Shown in pieces: positions 42,198 through 50,806 of a stretch of 64,000 bases of DNA. Every line of letters begins with the position of its first letter. Position 1 is the stretch's first letter. Both the position numbers and the translations under genes were made by a program. The notes under the pieces were generated by a model. That model ran no database searches. It was not told the origin of the DNA and worked only from the letters and a program-made list of their open reading frames with translations. This DNA is from Dyadobacter linearis (GTDB lineage: Bacteria; Bacteroidota; Bacteroidia; Cytophagales; Spirosomataceae), in assembly GCF_907165045.1 (NCBI RefSeq), contig NZ_CAJRAU010000001.1, positions 992,001-1,056,000 on the forward strand, written 5' to 3'.

Positions 42198-43115
42198 TTA
42201 TTTCCCTTTCCTGAGGACTTCCCGCAGCGGCGTCCAATTGATTTCAGGATAGCGGTGATTGTCGAGAGGATGCAGTTTGGGAAGCCCGGTAAGCATATCG
42301 TACAGGTATTGCATTCCCTGCCAGGCCGGAAAAACCTCTTTTTTCTGTGGGAATAAGGTACGCGCAGATTTGATCATGAATGCAAGCAAACCGAGTCCGC
42401 CGATACGAAATATCCCGAACTCCTCCCCTTTTGCCAGGCTGGCCGCCTTCGCCAGGTCGCGCACATTCGCTACTTCCCCGGCCACGCGAAGATAACGTGG
42501 CGTCGTTGCATCCAATGCGGCAATTGCTGTAAAGAGGGCGGTATCTTCCATGGTAGTAAAATCCATCTCGGTATCTGCATTACCCCAATAGATCACTTTG
42601 TTGAGACCAAACTGCACAAGCGGCGCCTCGCCGGTAAGCAGGTCGGCAAACATACCGTTCAGAATGGAAGTAGCTCTGATATTCGTCCGATCGAGCCTTT
42701 CGTTAAACTCGCGCCGGAGGTCCAGGTTGCGATTTGTTCCTGGCCGGAGTTTGGTGTAATCAATACAAAAATCGGAAGGGATAAATCTGGGCACATTTGC
42801 CTCGACCGACGCATTAAGGAGCCTGATCTGCAGATCAACAATCACTTCCCGCAGACCGGAAACCGCCGATACCATGCAAGCCCCACCGGCCAGTGCAGCT
42901 GCCAGCCTGAGGTGGTTGTTAAAATCAACTTCAACAATTTCGGCACCACTGTTGCGAAGTGCCGCTATGCTTGGATTTTTACTTCCTTTTCTAATCAATG
43001 CACGCACTTTTGCGCCTTTTTGTATTAAATGGTGTGTGATCCGTGAACCGAGATGTCCGCTCGCGCCGGCGATGATAATCAGTTTATTCTCAGCTTTTTC
43101 CGAATATGGGTACAT
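42198..43115 (-). CDS. NmrA/isoflavone-reductase-like NAD(P)-binding protein
   Basis: A 305-residue atypical SDR with GASGHLGSRITHHLI (about residues 17-31), VRALIRKGSKNP and the NmrA-type core (RFIPSDFCIDYTKLRPGTN; WGNADTEMDFTTMEDTA). It may be a reductase or a redox sensor; the active-site lysine expected in isoflavone reductases is not clear. It lies upstream of the GH114 gene on the same strand and is divergent from ribokinase. Confidence 0.85.
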   Translation of the reverse strand: MYPYSEKAENKLIIIAGASGHLGSRITHHLIQKGAKVRALIRKGSKNPSIAALRNSGAEIVEVDFNNHLRLAAALAGGACMVSAVSGLREVIVDLQIRLLNASVEANVPRFIPSDFCIDYTKLRPGTNRNLDLRREFNERLDRTNIRATSILNGMFADLLTGEAPLVQFGLNKVIYWGNADTEMDFTTMEDTALFTAIAALDATTPRYLRVAGEVANVRDLAKAASLAKGEEFGIFRIGGLGLLAFMIKSARTLFPQKKEVFPAWQGMQYLYDMLTGLPKLHPLDNHRYPEINWTPLREVLRKGK

Positions 43116-43233
43116 ATATATGTGGTGCGGTAAATGAGTTGGTTCGCACTATTTACACAGGTATAATTATCGTTCCCAGGAAAAATTGCGCGCGAGGTAT
43201 AGTAACATGGATTTTCTGTTATCTTTCCATGTT

Positions 43234-44142
43234 ATGATTTATGTTGTAGGGAGTTCCAATACCGATATGGTTGTCAAATCAGACAAGCTGCCTGCGAAAG
43301 GCGAGACGGTAATCGGTGGAGAGTTTTTGATGAATGCTGGCGGTAAAGGCGCGAACCAGGCCGTGAGCTCGGCGCGGCTGGGCGGCAAGGTTTGTCTGAT
43401 CTGTAAAATAGGCAACGACCTTTTCGGCAAGCAGGCCCTGGAACAGTTTCGGCATGAAAATATCCTTACCAAATACATTGCAACTGACCGCACGCTGCCT
43501 TCCGGGATAGCCCTGATCAACGTCGATACGGAAGGACAAAACTGCATTACGGTAGCGCCCGGCGCAAATGCCGCATTGAAACCGGAAGAAGTCAGCCTGG
43601 GAATGGAGGAGACCGGAAGCGATGATATTCTATTGGTCCAGCTGGAAATACCCCTGGAAACTGTCCGGTTTGCAATAAACGCAGCGCACCAGAAACGTAC
43701 CAGGGTGATATTAAATCCGGCACCCGCCCAAATCCTTCCCCAAGAAATATACCCATATCTTTTTGCTATCACACCCAACGAAACGGAAGCAGAACTACTC
43801 ACGGGCATCCGTGTAACCAGCGACCCCACCGTGGAGCAGGCCGCCAGGATCCTGATTGACAAAGGCTGTAAAAATGTGATCATTACGCTCGGCAGCAGAG
43901 GCGCCTATCTTCGCACTTCACAGGGCGGCACATTTATAACTTCTCCAAGTGTAAAAGCAACGGATACCACCGCCGCAGGGGACTGTTTCAACGGCGCGCT
44001 GGCAGTTACAGTTTCAGAAGGAAAACCGTTAGAACAAGCCGTGGCGTTCGCCTGCGGGGCAGCCGCGATCAGCGTGACCAGAATGGGCGCACAGAGCTCC
44101 ATGCCGACGCGGCGGGAGGTGGATCAGCTATTGTTTTCTTAA
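43234..44142 (+). CDS. rbsK: Ribokinase
   Basis: A 302-residue PfkB-family sugar kinase: VVGSSNTDMVVKSDKLPAKG, the substrate motif GGKGANQAVSSARLGG (about residues 40-55), ITPNETEAELLTG, and the ATP/catalytic motif DTTAAGDCFNGALA with the base aspartate in AAGD. It phosphorylates D-ribose at O5. The ATG at 43234 matches the family start; the TTG at 43186 only extends the frame. No ribose transporter is adjacent. Confidence 0.92.
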   Translation: MIYVVGSSNTDMVVKSDKLPAKGETVIGGEFLMNAGGKGANQAVSSARLGGKVCLICKIGNDLFGKQALEQFRHENILTKYIATDRTLPSGIALINVDTEGQNCITVAPGANAALKPEEVSLGMEETGSDDILLVQLEIPLETVRFAINAAHQKRTRVILNPAPAQILPQEIYPYLFAITPNETEAELLTGIRVTSDPTVEQAARILIDKGCKNVIITLGSRGAYLRTSQGGTFITSPSVKATDTTAAGDCFNGALAVTVSEGKPLEQAVAFACGAAAISVTRMGAQSSMPTRREVDQLLFS

Positions 44143-44160
44143 ATAGTACTGCATTTTTGT

Positions 44161-44417
44161 CTAACCTATCCGACGAGAATCTTTCATCCCGAAATGGCTT
44201 GCCTTTCTCCTCCTGCTTCTTTCCCTGTCTTCGTGCTCGTGCCGCTTCTGCCGGAACATTTCTTCGGCGGCTTTACCTTCGAAATGCCAGCTTTGTGTGC
44301 CGTCAGGGCCGATGAAGATAAGCGGATTATCGTTGCCGTAGGTGTATGGGCTGAAACGCTGGGCGACTTCTGACATCGGGTCGGTGGTGCCCCACCGGCC
44401 GTGTTCGGGATGTACAT
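44161..44417 (-). pseudogene. Orphan RHS core tail, frameshifted
   Basis: The minus strand encodes RFSPYTYGNDNPLIFI, PDGTQSWHFEGKAAEEMF and a diverged basic end. This is the same RHS-core end as in the large RHS gene next door (DNA from about 44215 to 44417 matches about 45233-45432). At 44409/44410 one base is missing relative to the intact copy (CCCG instead of GCCCG after ATGTACAT), which puts the MYIPE-GRWGTTDP part out of frame. It has no start of its own and ends in a different tail. It is the usual remnant of displaced RHS C-terminal tips. Confidence 0.75.
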
Positions 44418-44450
44418 TAATTTATTTACTATAATTTTTAAATTACAAAA

Positions 44451-44741
44451 TTAGATAGTGCTCATCAGAAGTCTGGCGGCTGAGAAGTATGCGAGTTTTG
44501 CATTTACCAATTCCTCTTTAATAGCGAGTGCTAGTTGTATTCCCTCTTGATCCAGCTTATCTATATTTAAATCGTCATTAAACCCATTGAAATGTTCATC
44601 TCCGTATCGTGTTAACCAACTATTTAGCTGATTAGTAATGTTATTGCTTAACATAAGCGTCTGCGGATCTACATATGCACCATCGTATTTATTGCGAATT
44701 CCTGTTCCGCCTAGTAAAGCATCAATTATTAAGTACTTCAT
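44451..44741 (-). CDS. Putative RHS immunity protein
   Basis: A 96-residue acidic helical protein (LDQEGIQLALAIKEELVNAK) that begins 3 bp after the RHS stop codon on the same strand and is AT-rich like the RHS tip. I do not recognise a family. The position right behind a variable toxin tip is that of a cognate immunity gene, which would protect the cell and its kin. Confidence 0.7.
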   Translation of the reverse strand: MKYLIIDALLGGTGIRNKYDGAYVDPQTLMLSNNITNQLNSWLTRYGDEHFNGFNDDLNIDKLDQEGIQLALAIKEELVNAKLAYFSAARLLMSTI

Positions 44742-44744
44742 GAA

Positions 44745-47700
44745 TTAGTATTTAAACGGCCTAAAAAACCTGTGGTCAATTATTGCTCCCTTATTAATTC
44801 CAATCTCAAATACTCCATCCTTACCATTCATTGTTCCATGCTTTTGAAATATTTTGTATCCGTTATTCTTGAATGCAGGTTTTGTCGATAATATAACATC
44901 ATCAAACGAGTATGGAAAGTTATGGCTTACCGGATCTTCTAGCGCTCTTCGTCGAACTCGTTCAGCATAGGTGAAGGTATGTTTTGATGCATTAATTTCA
45001 ATCCCGCTAGTTGTTCTCCCCCCAACCCTCCCCAACCACTGCGCCCGCACCAACCCAACAAGCGGCTTAACCAACCATTCTAATGGCTTCGCAATCGGAA
45101 TGATTGTGAAGTCAATCGTATGATCACTTTCAATCCCATCCACCACCGGCAGCTGCTGCCCCGGCTCCCAGCCGGTCGCTTTCATTCTGGCCAGCAGACC
45201 AAAAGGCTTGTCCTTCTCAGCCCGTTTCTTTTCCCTATCCTCCTGCTCCCGCTGCTCCTGCCGGAACATTTCCTCCGCCGCTTTCCCTTCGAAGTGCCAG
45301 CTTTTCATGCCGTCCGGGTCGATGAAGATAAGCGGATTATCGTTGCCGTAGGTGTAGGGGCTGAAACGTCTTGCTGCCTCGCTCATTGGGTCTGTCGTGC
45401 CCCACCGGCCGATTTCGGGCATGTACATCCGTGCCCCATAGTCCACATACCCTGTTCCAACCTGCCGCTCCTTGCCATTGTACAGGTACCGGTTGGCCCA
45501 GTCCTGCACTTTCGGTACCGCCCCGTCGCGGTTAATACTTAGCCCAAACGGATAGTAATCCGTCCGTTGCAACGTGCTGCCCTTTTCATTGAAGACCAGC
45601 CGGGTGCTGCCCAGATGGTCTTTTAAGGCGTAATGGAAAACGGGCTTGCCCGCTACTATTGCTGCTTGCCCAGCCGCAAGCTGCACCCGGTACAGGCTGC
45701 TCACATTGCCTGCCTTCCGGTACTCGAATATCCCTGAGTATTGCAGTGTAATGGTGTCGGCCACATATTGAAGTTTCCGCCCTGATGCGTCATAATCGTA
45801 GGTAAATGTCTTTGCCCCGATCTTGACGGTTTTAGCAAGGTCTAGCTGGTTATAGGTGATGGTGGCATTTCGGCCGCCGTCGGTTGTCATATTGCCGTTT
45901 GCGTCGTAGGCGTAGCTGCTCAGCCCGGCTTTTAGCCCGGTATTGCTGGCTGAGTTGTCGGTGACTGAGGTAAGCCTGTTGCCCGAGTAGGCATAAGCCA
46001 GCTGGTCCTGGGCTGAGCCGGCGCGGGTGAGGGTTTTCAGGTTGCCGTTCGGGTCGTAAGTGATCGATTGCTCGGTGTCGGTATAGCCGTTGATCCCGGT
46101 CGAGGCGGTGAGCCGGTTTGCGCCGTCGTAGGTAAAACTGAGTCCTTTTGCGGCTTGTGCTTTGTCCTGCCAGTCGGTTTGACTGATGTTGCCATTTGTA
46201 TAGCTGTTCCCTTTCTGGTAAGCCAGCCCGTAGCCAAAGAATGCAAGCTCGGGGCCGTCGTTTTGCTTTTTGTAGACAGTTTTTGCTGAGGTTTGCCAGC
46301 TGCGGATGTTTTGGGTATAAGTCGTTTTTCTCAGAAAGTAGTTGCCGTCTTTCGAATGCAGCCACTTCGTGTACAGCTGCCCTAGCGGATTGTATCGCTG
46401 CGCGGTCGTGTAAGCTTCGTGTGAACCAGTTGGCGCGCTTACCGTTTCATGCGTGCTCAAAAGACGGTCTGCATGATCGTATGTAAAAGTGGCCAAATGG
46501 GTATTGGTGTTATTACCTCCGAGCAACTGCTCAGTTTTCTGCGCTGATACTACCGGCGCCAGATCGTACAGGTATTGATTTGATAGCCTTTCGATCGCAG
46601 ATGCTCCCAATCCATAAAGTTCCCGGCTTGTTTGCACCGGCCGGTACTCTGCATCGTAATAGTTCACAGTGGTTAGCCAAGCGCCGGTCCCGCCTGCTCC
46701 GGGAAGTACCCGGGCGCGGGTGCCGGTTGGGTAGCCTTTTACATTGGCGTTATTTGCAGGGTAGTAGACTGAACTGTAAGCCAGATTGGCTGCTTTGGAA
46801 AAAGCGTAATCATCGTAAAAAGTGATATTTAGAAGATTGGCTTCCGTAGCTGTTTTCGGCGCTGTTTTGTCCAGGGTATAGCCCGCTATTTGCCCGTTGC
46901 TGCGCTCTTCGTGATGAAGTGTTCCTACATCTACCGCTGCTGACCAGTCTGCCCGGCTTAGGTTCGAGGCGATTTCGCCAGTGGCAATTGGCCGGTTTCT
47001 TCCATCGTATTTGGTAAAACCCCAAACGCCCCGCGCGGCCTGGCCCGCATCACGCGAAAGTGCTGGCCGGTTGAAACGGTCGTAAACCAGCTCGGTCGTG
47101 CCTGCGCCGGGGATGGTTTTGGAAATGTTCCTGCCGCGATCATCATAACTATAAGTAAATGCCTGTTCGGCAAGCGAAGGGTTATCCTGGTAACCAGGCT
47201 GTAAAACCGTCCGCAATTGCCCCAGGTCATCGTACACATAGTAAGTCGAAAGAGTCTGCTGGGCCGAGGCGACGATCTGCTTGCAAACCATTTGGCCCAG
47301 CTTATCGGTAAAGGTATTGCTCACATTCCCAGCCTCGTCGGTTTCGTTGAGCCAGAACAAACTCCCTGCCGCATAGTGGCCAGCCTGCGACAAAGTGCTG
47401 GTCGTCAGGTCAAAATCATAGCGTTTGACCTGATTGGCTGCATTGACCTTGTGTTTGATAACCGAAGCTGCGCTTTTGTTGCCAGGCGCCTGCTGACCGG
47501 TAACCCTGCCCAGGGGCGACTTTTCATAGAAAGTTTGCTGGTAAGGTTTGCCCAGGTCAGCGGCATCCAGCCCAGCCGGTGCCGATTGATAAAAGCTTGC
47601 AGAAGAATTCGCTGCATTCGGCTGAAAAGAACCGCTGCCCGCTGCCGGGTAAGGCAAATGCTTTTGAGATAGCCGTCCCAAAACATCGTAGCTGGAACCG

Positions 47701-47924
47701 CCTATCAAATCGGAACCTGACGGACTTTGGCCCACATCGACCGTCTGAACCGGTCTTCCCAACCCGTCGAAGTACTGGATTTGGGTCGATACTTTGCTCA
47801 CATCGCCCGCCGCCGCGCCGGTTTGTTTGTAGGTGCGCGTCAGGATGTAGTTTTGGCTGCTGGTAGGCTGGGCGGAAAGCTGATTTACCCAAAAGAGAAC
47901 AAAAAGCAGTAATAGTTTCTTCAT
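44745..47924 (-). CDS. RHS-repeat polymorphic toxin (DUF6443 N-terminus)
   Basis: A 1059-residue exported protein with a signal peptide (MKKLLLLFVLFWVNQLSAQ; ATG at 47924), a DUF6443-like N-terminal domain (VQIQYFDGLGRPVQT-type sequence), many YD/RHS repeats (YDDRGRNIS, YDPNGNLKTL, YDANGNMTTDGG), and an RHS core ending in GRWGTTDPMSEAARRF and YGNDNPLIFIDPDGM. After about residue 925 a different, AT-richer tip follows. Its last 70 residues (SHNFPYSFDDVIL, YKIFQKHGTMNGKDGVF, IIDHRFFRPFKY) are probably the toxin; basic and histidine residues suggest an RNase of the BECR type, which is inference. Confidence 0.88.
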   Translation of the reverse strand: MKKLLLLFVLFWVNQLSAQPTSSQNYILTRTYKQTGAAAGDVSKVSTQIQYFDGLGRPVQTVDVGQSPSGSDLIGGSSYDVLGRLSQKHLPYPAAGSGSFQPNAANSSASFYQSAPAGLDAADLGKPYQQTFYEKSPLGRVTGQQAPGNKSAASVIKHKVNAANQVKRYDFDLTTSTLSQAGHYAAGSLFWLNETDEAGNVSNTFTDKLGQMVCKQIVASAQQTLSTYYVYDDLGQLRTVLQPGYQDNPSLAEQAFTYSYDDRGRNISKTIPGAGTTELVYDRFNRPALSRDAGQAARGVWGFTKYDGRNRPIATGEIASNLSRADWSAAVDVGTLHHEERSNGQIAGYTLDKTAPKTATEANLLNITFYDDYAFSKAANLAYSSVYYPANNANVKGYPTGTRARVLPGAGGTGAWLTTVNYYDAEYRPVQTSRELYGLGASAIERLSNQYLYDLAPVVSAQKTEQLLGGNNTNTHLATFTYDHADRLLSTHETVSAPTGSHEAYTTAQRYNPLGQLYTKWLHSKDGNYFLRKTTYTQNIRSWQTSAKTVYKKQNDGPELAFFGYGLAYQKGNSYTNGNISQTDWQDKAQAAKGLSFTYDGANRLTASTGINGYTDTEQSITYDPNGNLKTLTRAGSAQDQLAYAYSGNRLTSVTDNSASNTGLKAGLSSYAYDANGNMTTDGGRNATITYNQLDLAKTVKIGAKTFTYDYDASGRKLQYVADTITLQYSGIFEYRKAGNVSSLYRVQLAAGQAAIVAGKPVFHYALKDHLGSTRLVFNEKGSTLQRTDYYPFGLSINRDGAVPKVQDWANRYLYNGKERQVGTGYVDYGARMYMPEIGRWGTTDPMSEAARRFSPYTYGNDNPLIFIDPDGMKSWHFEGKAAEEMFRQEQREQEDREKKRAEKDKPFGLLARMKATGWEPGQQLPVVDGIESDHTIDFTIIPIAKPLEWLVKPLVGLVRAQWLGRVGGRTTSGIEINASKHTFTYAERVRRRALEDPVSHNFPYSFDDVILSTKPAFKNNGYKIFQKHGTMNGKDGVFEIGINKGAIIDHRFFRPFKY

Positions 47925-48009
47925 CAAAAACTGGCTAAACAAGTTGAATTTTTGTTTAGACGTCAGTCTTTCAATTCGGTCACATTTTTACAGCTCTTTT
48001 TATAAAATA

Positions 48010-48039
48010 AAACAGGCTGCCTTTCCAGACAGCCTGTTT
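48010..48039 (-). terminator. Terminator after the ferritin-like operon
   Basis: A perfect 10-bp stem, AAACAGGCTG (48010-48019) with CAGCCTGTTT (48030-48039), is followed on the minus strand by a TTTTATTTTAT tract. It is placed after the stop of the second ferritin-like gene and before the RHS gene. Confidence 0.85.
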
Positions 48040-48074
48040 CCTTCACAAACCAACTCCACAATCATTAATTACAA

Positions 48075-48902
48075 TTACATTTTAATAAAAGGTATTGCGA
48101 TAGCAAGCGTTTCCTCCTTGGTCAGGATTTCATCGAATGCTTCTGTTGCCGCTTTGTATCTCACTGAACCTGTATCAGGAATACCAGTAAGGTCAAGATC
48201 CAAAAGATTTACACCACCCTGAACGATCGTAGCTTCGCTATTCGAGCCTTTGTAAACCGGTGCAGGAGATCCTTCATCCAGTGTGATCCACGATTTGATG
48301 GACTTGCTGTTTCTGATCTTAGCCAGGATCTTTCTTGAAATAGATGCGTGACGGGCTTCAACCGAATGTACCTGCAATGCGTATTCCAGGATCTGTGGAT
48401 CCTTGATCAAAGTACCTGCTTGTCCTTTGTATGCACGAACACCGGTGTCTTCGAATGCATGTGAAAGGAATACGAAAGTATCGAAATCAGTAAACGCCTT
48501 GTAAGTTCCGCCTACCGTGAAATCGAAAGTAGGTTTATCTCTGAAGGGAGGTGTAACACCCAAAGCCGCTTCAAGGAATTTTACGTGAGCAAGCTCGTGT
48601 TGTTCGATCTGCGCGAACACAGGCTTGTACATATCAGGGATAAGTCCAGCAGTTTTGTTACCCAGATTGTAAAATTCGTTTTCAAGATATTCAAGCGTCA
48701 AAGCAAATTTAAGCACGTCCACCGCTTCGGATGATTGCGCATAAGCTTTGTTCATTGAACCTGCAATGATAGCAGGAGCAGCAGCAGCAGCTACTTTAGT
48801 GCTGATCTTGTTTAAAAAGAAACGGCGCGAAGTATATTCGATACGCTCGATCGCGTCGCCGTCAAATTTTTGAAATTGGTCAAGTATATTAAGTAAGTTC
48901 AT
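48075..48902 (-). CDS. Ferritin-like domain protein, Tat-exported (second of pair)
   Basis: A 275-residue protein with a twin-arginine signal (SRRFFLNKISTKV, then an alanine-rich run ending KAYAQS). Its ferritin-like four-helix bundle has metal-ligand candidates in FALTLEYLENEFYNLG, QIEQHELAHVKFLE and HSVEARHASISRKI. The group is related to desiccation-associated/Rds1-type proteins; iron binding is likely, peroxidase or storage activity unproven. It follows the other ferritin-like gene by 27 bp and is probably co-transcribed. Confidence 0.88.
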   Translation of the reverse strand: MNLLNILDQFQKFDGDAIERIEYTSRRFFLNKISTKVAAAAAPAIIAGSMNKAYAQSSEAVDVLKFALTLEYLENEFYNLGNKTAGLIPDMYKPVFAQIEQHELAHVKFLEAALGVTPPFRDKPTFDFTVGGTYKAFTDFDTFVFLSHAFEDTGVRAYKGQAGTLIKDPQILEYALQVHSVEARHASISRKILAKIRNSKSIKSWITLDEGSPAPVYKGSNSEATIVQGGVNLLDLDLTGIPDTGSVRYKAATEAFDEILTKEETLAIAIPFIKM

Positions 48903-48929
48903 TTTGATCCGATGTTTTTATGTTATTGA

Positions 48930-49625
48930 TTATGAAGGCAAGCCGCTTCCGCTGATTTTATTTACAACGAATGGCTGAACTGCAGGAAGAATAACGCCTG
49001 GCTTAATAGCTTTGTCGAAACCGTTTACAGTATCAACTACATCATTGCCTGCGAAATCCGCAGAATTAGGGTTCAGTAAATCACGGATTGCAGCAGCGTG
49101 ACGCGCTTCCACTGAAACGATTTTGCCGGCAATAAGCAAGTAATTAACATCTTTGATCAGATTTCCAGCGCCATTGTAAGCCTGTACGCCTGTATCTTCA
49201 AATAATTTTGCAGCACCCAAAACACTGCCGCGGCTTGAAAAATCAATTCCGCCGAAGTTTGGGGTAAGACCTTTTATCGCAGCAGCACCTAATGCAGCTT
49301 TGAAAAATTGACGGTGAATGATCTCGTGATACATAATATCAGTAAGGATCGTTTTTTCCTCTTCCGACATTCCTGCATAAGGAGTCATGATCACTTGTGT
49401 GTAGAAAGCAGCTTCAAGCTGTTCCAATGCGTAAGCATAATTCAGGATACCAATGTCGCCAACACCAAGGTCAACCACCTCTTCTCCTGGTATATTATGA
49501 TCGTCAAGTGTACATCCCATGATGAAGGCACCCGTTGTAGCAGCGACTCCCGCTGATCTCAGAAAATAGCGCCGATTAACTTTTTCAAGCATAGGGCCAG
49601 CATTTTTTAGTAAGTTGTTTTCCAT
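48930..49625 (-). CDS. Ferritin-like domain protein, Tat lipoprotein (first of pair)
   Basis: A 231-residue protein with a Tat signal (NRRYFLRSAGVAATTGAF) that ends in a lipobox-like FIMGC. A ferritin-like bundle follows: NYAYALEQLEAAFYT, MYHEIIHRQFFKAALG and VEARHAAAIRDLL. It heads the two-gene operon. The lipobox suggests that this partner is membrane-anchored while the second one is free in the periplasm. Confidence 0.88.
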   Translation of the reverse strand: MENNLLKNAGPMLEKVNRRYFLRSAGVAATTGAFIMGCTLDDHNIPGEEVVDLGVGDIGILNYAYALEQLEAAFYTQVIMTPYAGMSEEEKTILTDIMYHEIIHRQFFKAALGAAAIKGLTPNFGGIDFSSRGSVLGAAKLFEDTGVQAYNGAGNLIKDVNYLLIAGKIVSVEARHAAAIRDLLNPNSADFAGNDVVDTVNGFDKAIKPGVILPAVQPFVVNKISGSGLPS

Positions 49626-49950
49626 TACGGCAAATCCGGTTTTGTTGAGAGATTATTCAATTTACCACACCTACGAACCATTGCCATAAAAAGATCAAAA
49701 AGAATTGCAAGTTTCTTAGAGCTTTTAAGAATAAAATTTTTGACTTAATACAAAACACAGAATTTAATTCTAAAATGCTTAGAATCATATAACTATACCA
49801 ATACCGAAAATTGACTTGTACCCGGAAATAATTTGTAATTTCTTTATCAAAAATATAATTCAGTGCTGATCCTTTTCACATCCTTTTTTTTCTAAATTTG
49901 GAAGAACCAGGTGACTGGATTCAATAATTATTAACCTTATTTATTAGACT
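49626..49950. promoter_or_regulatory. 325-bp divergent promoter region, -7 element at 49893-49900
   Basis: AT-rich DNA between the ferritin-like operon and the secreted protein at 49951. On the plus strand TAAATTTG (49893-49900) matches the Bacteroidota -7 element TAnnTTTG exactly, giving a leader of about 45 bases. No clear -33 TTTG lies at the right distance. No credible gene is seen in the gap, and I could not place the minus-strand promoter with confidence. Confidence 0.5.
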
Positions 49951-50313
49951 ATGAAAATGAAATACCTCTTATTCGTCATGCTTTTCACCAGCGCAGCCTT
50001 TGCAGTAGCCCACAACGTGGCCGACAAGCTGGCCGGTACCTGGAATTACACAGTTTCGAACGTGCCGCCGGAGTACGAAAAAGGATCGATGACATTTGAA
50101 GAAAAGGGCGGCAAAATGGTAGGCTACCTGGGAGAAACAGATCGGGCCGAAATGAAAGAACTCGCTGTTACTGACAATAAAGTGACCTTCAAAGTGGATT
50201 TCCAGGGCGGGATGATCAGCCTTAATATGGTACAGAAAGGTGATTCACTAACCGGAATGGTTGTTACAAACGACGGAGAATTTCCTATTGCGGCTGTGAG
50301 AGCTGCCAAATAA
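49951..50313 (+). CDS. Secreted small beta-rich protein (lipocalin-like)
   Basis: A 120-residue protein with a signal peptide (residues 1-20, ending FAVAH) and an antiparallel beta pattern (LAGTWNYTVSN, KGSMTFEEKGGKMVGYLG, NKVTFKVDFQGGMIS, DSLTGMVVTNDG), which suggests a small barrel. This is the kind of small exported protein with a G-T-W start common in Bacteroidota. The function is unknown. It is preceded by a good -7 element and followed by a terminator. Confidence 0.8.
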   Translation: MKMKYLLFVMLFTSAAFAVAHNVADKLAGTWNYTVSNVPPEYEKGSMTFEEKGGKMVGYLGETDRAEMKELAVTDNKVTFKVDFQGGMISLNMVQKGDSLTGMVVTNDGEFPIAAVRAAK

Positions 50314-50320
50314 AAAATGC

Positions 50321-50357
50321 AAAAGCCTCCGCGGATATATTTTCCTCGGAGGCTTTT
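50321..50357 (+). terminator. Intrinsic terminator
   Basis: AAAAGCCTCCG (50321-50331) pairs exactly with CGGAGGCTTTT (50347-50357), followed by further T, directly after the secreted beta-rich gene. It could also stop transcription of the LytTR remnant. Confidence 0.9.
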
Positions 50358-50371
50358 TTGTGCACCTACTA

Positions 50372-50530
50372 TTAGCTTTCCAGCCAAGCTTCGAACGCGC
50401 GCGCTTTTCCCCGGCTCACCATCACCTCTTGCGGCATCTGCCGCCGCAGTTCTAGTTTCAGTTTCCCGTTAAAACAGGTATGTATCTTATTGATCGCGTC
50501 AACCCGCGCGCGAAGAAAAAAGACGCCGAC
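50372..50530 (-). pseudogene. C-terminal LytTR domain remnant
   Basis: The minus strand reads, without a start codon, ...INKIHTCFNGKLKLEL, then MPQEVMVSRGKARAFEAWLES and stop (50372-50374). This is the end of a LytTR DNA-binding domain; the intact one at 62552-63304 has INAIKDIHAISAGKLKIEL and VFVSSERITEFKIWLGR at the same place. Upstream, the expected F-F-R-x-N-R-x-F-L-V segment is broken, with matching pieces in two frames around a CGCGCGCGGG run. It is a decayed response-regulator gene of which only the tail is left. Confidence 0.6.
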
Positions 50531-50595
50531 TGATCGCGGTGCATAGATTAACTAACCCTTAATCCAGCGATAACACAGCCTTAACATTGGCGACC

Positions 50596-50603
50596 TACTT
50601 TTG
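50596..50603 (+). promoter_or_regulatory. -7 element for the Oar-like receptor gene
   Basis: TACTTTTG matches TAnnTTTG exactly in the 276-bp gap between the LytTR remnant and the receptor gene. If used, it gives a leader of about 200 bases. The -33 region is not a clear TTTG match. The rest of the gap shows no gene. Confidence 0.45.
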
Positions 50604-50806
50604 CGGGCGTTAAAAATGAGCACCAGCTATTGCACACGAAACCTGAACTCCATGCGTATACCGGCATACGGTAGCAGCGTCCCATTTAATTAATCCACCT
50701 AAACACCTTCTCTTGAATAACAAGTATCACCAGCCCGGCTGGTGTGTGAAGAAAATGCGCAACCCACAATTTTTAAAACAACGATTAAATTAACAACAAA
50801 CACAAA

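Noticed and set aside
43239-43883. 214-codon minus-strand frame
   Set aside because: It is antisense to ribokinase; no known features.
45850-46365. 171-codon minus-strand frame
   Set aside because: It is an out-of-phase reading of RHS repeats on the same strand; basic low-complexity translation.
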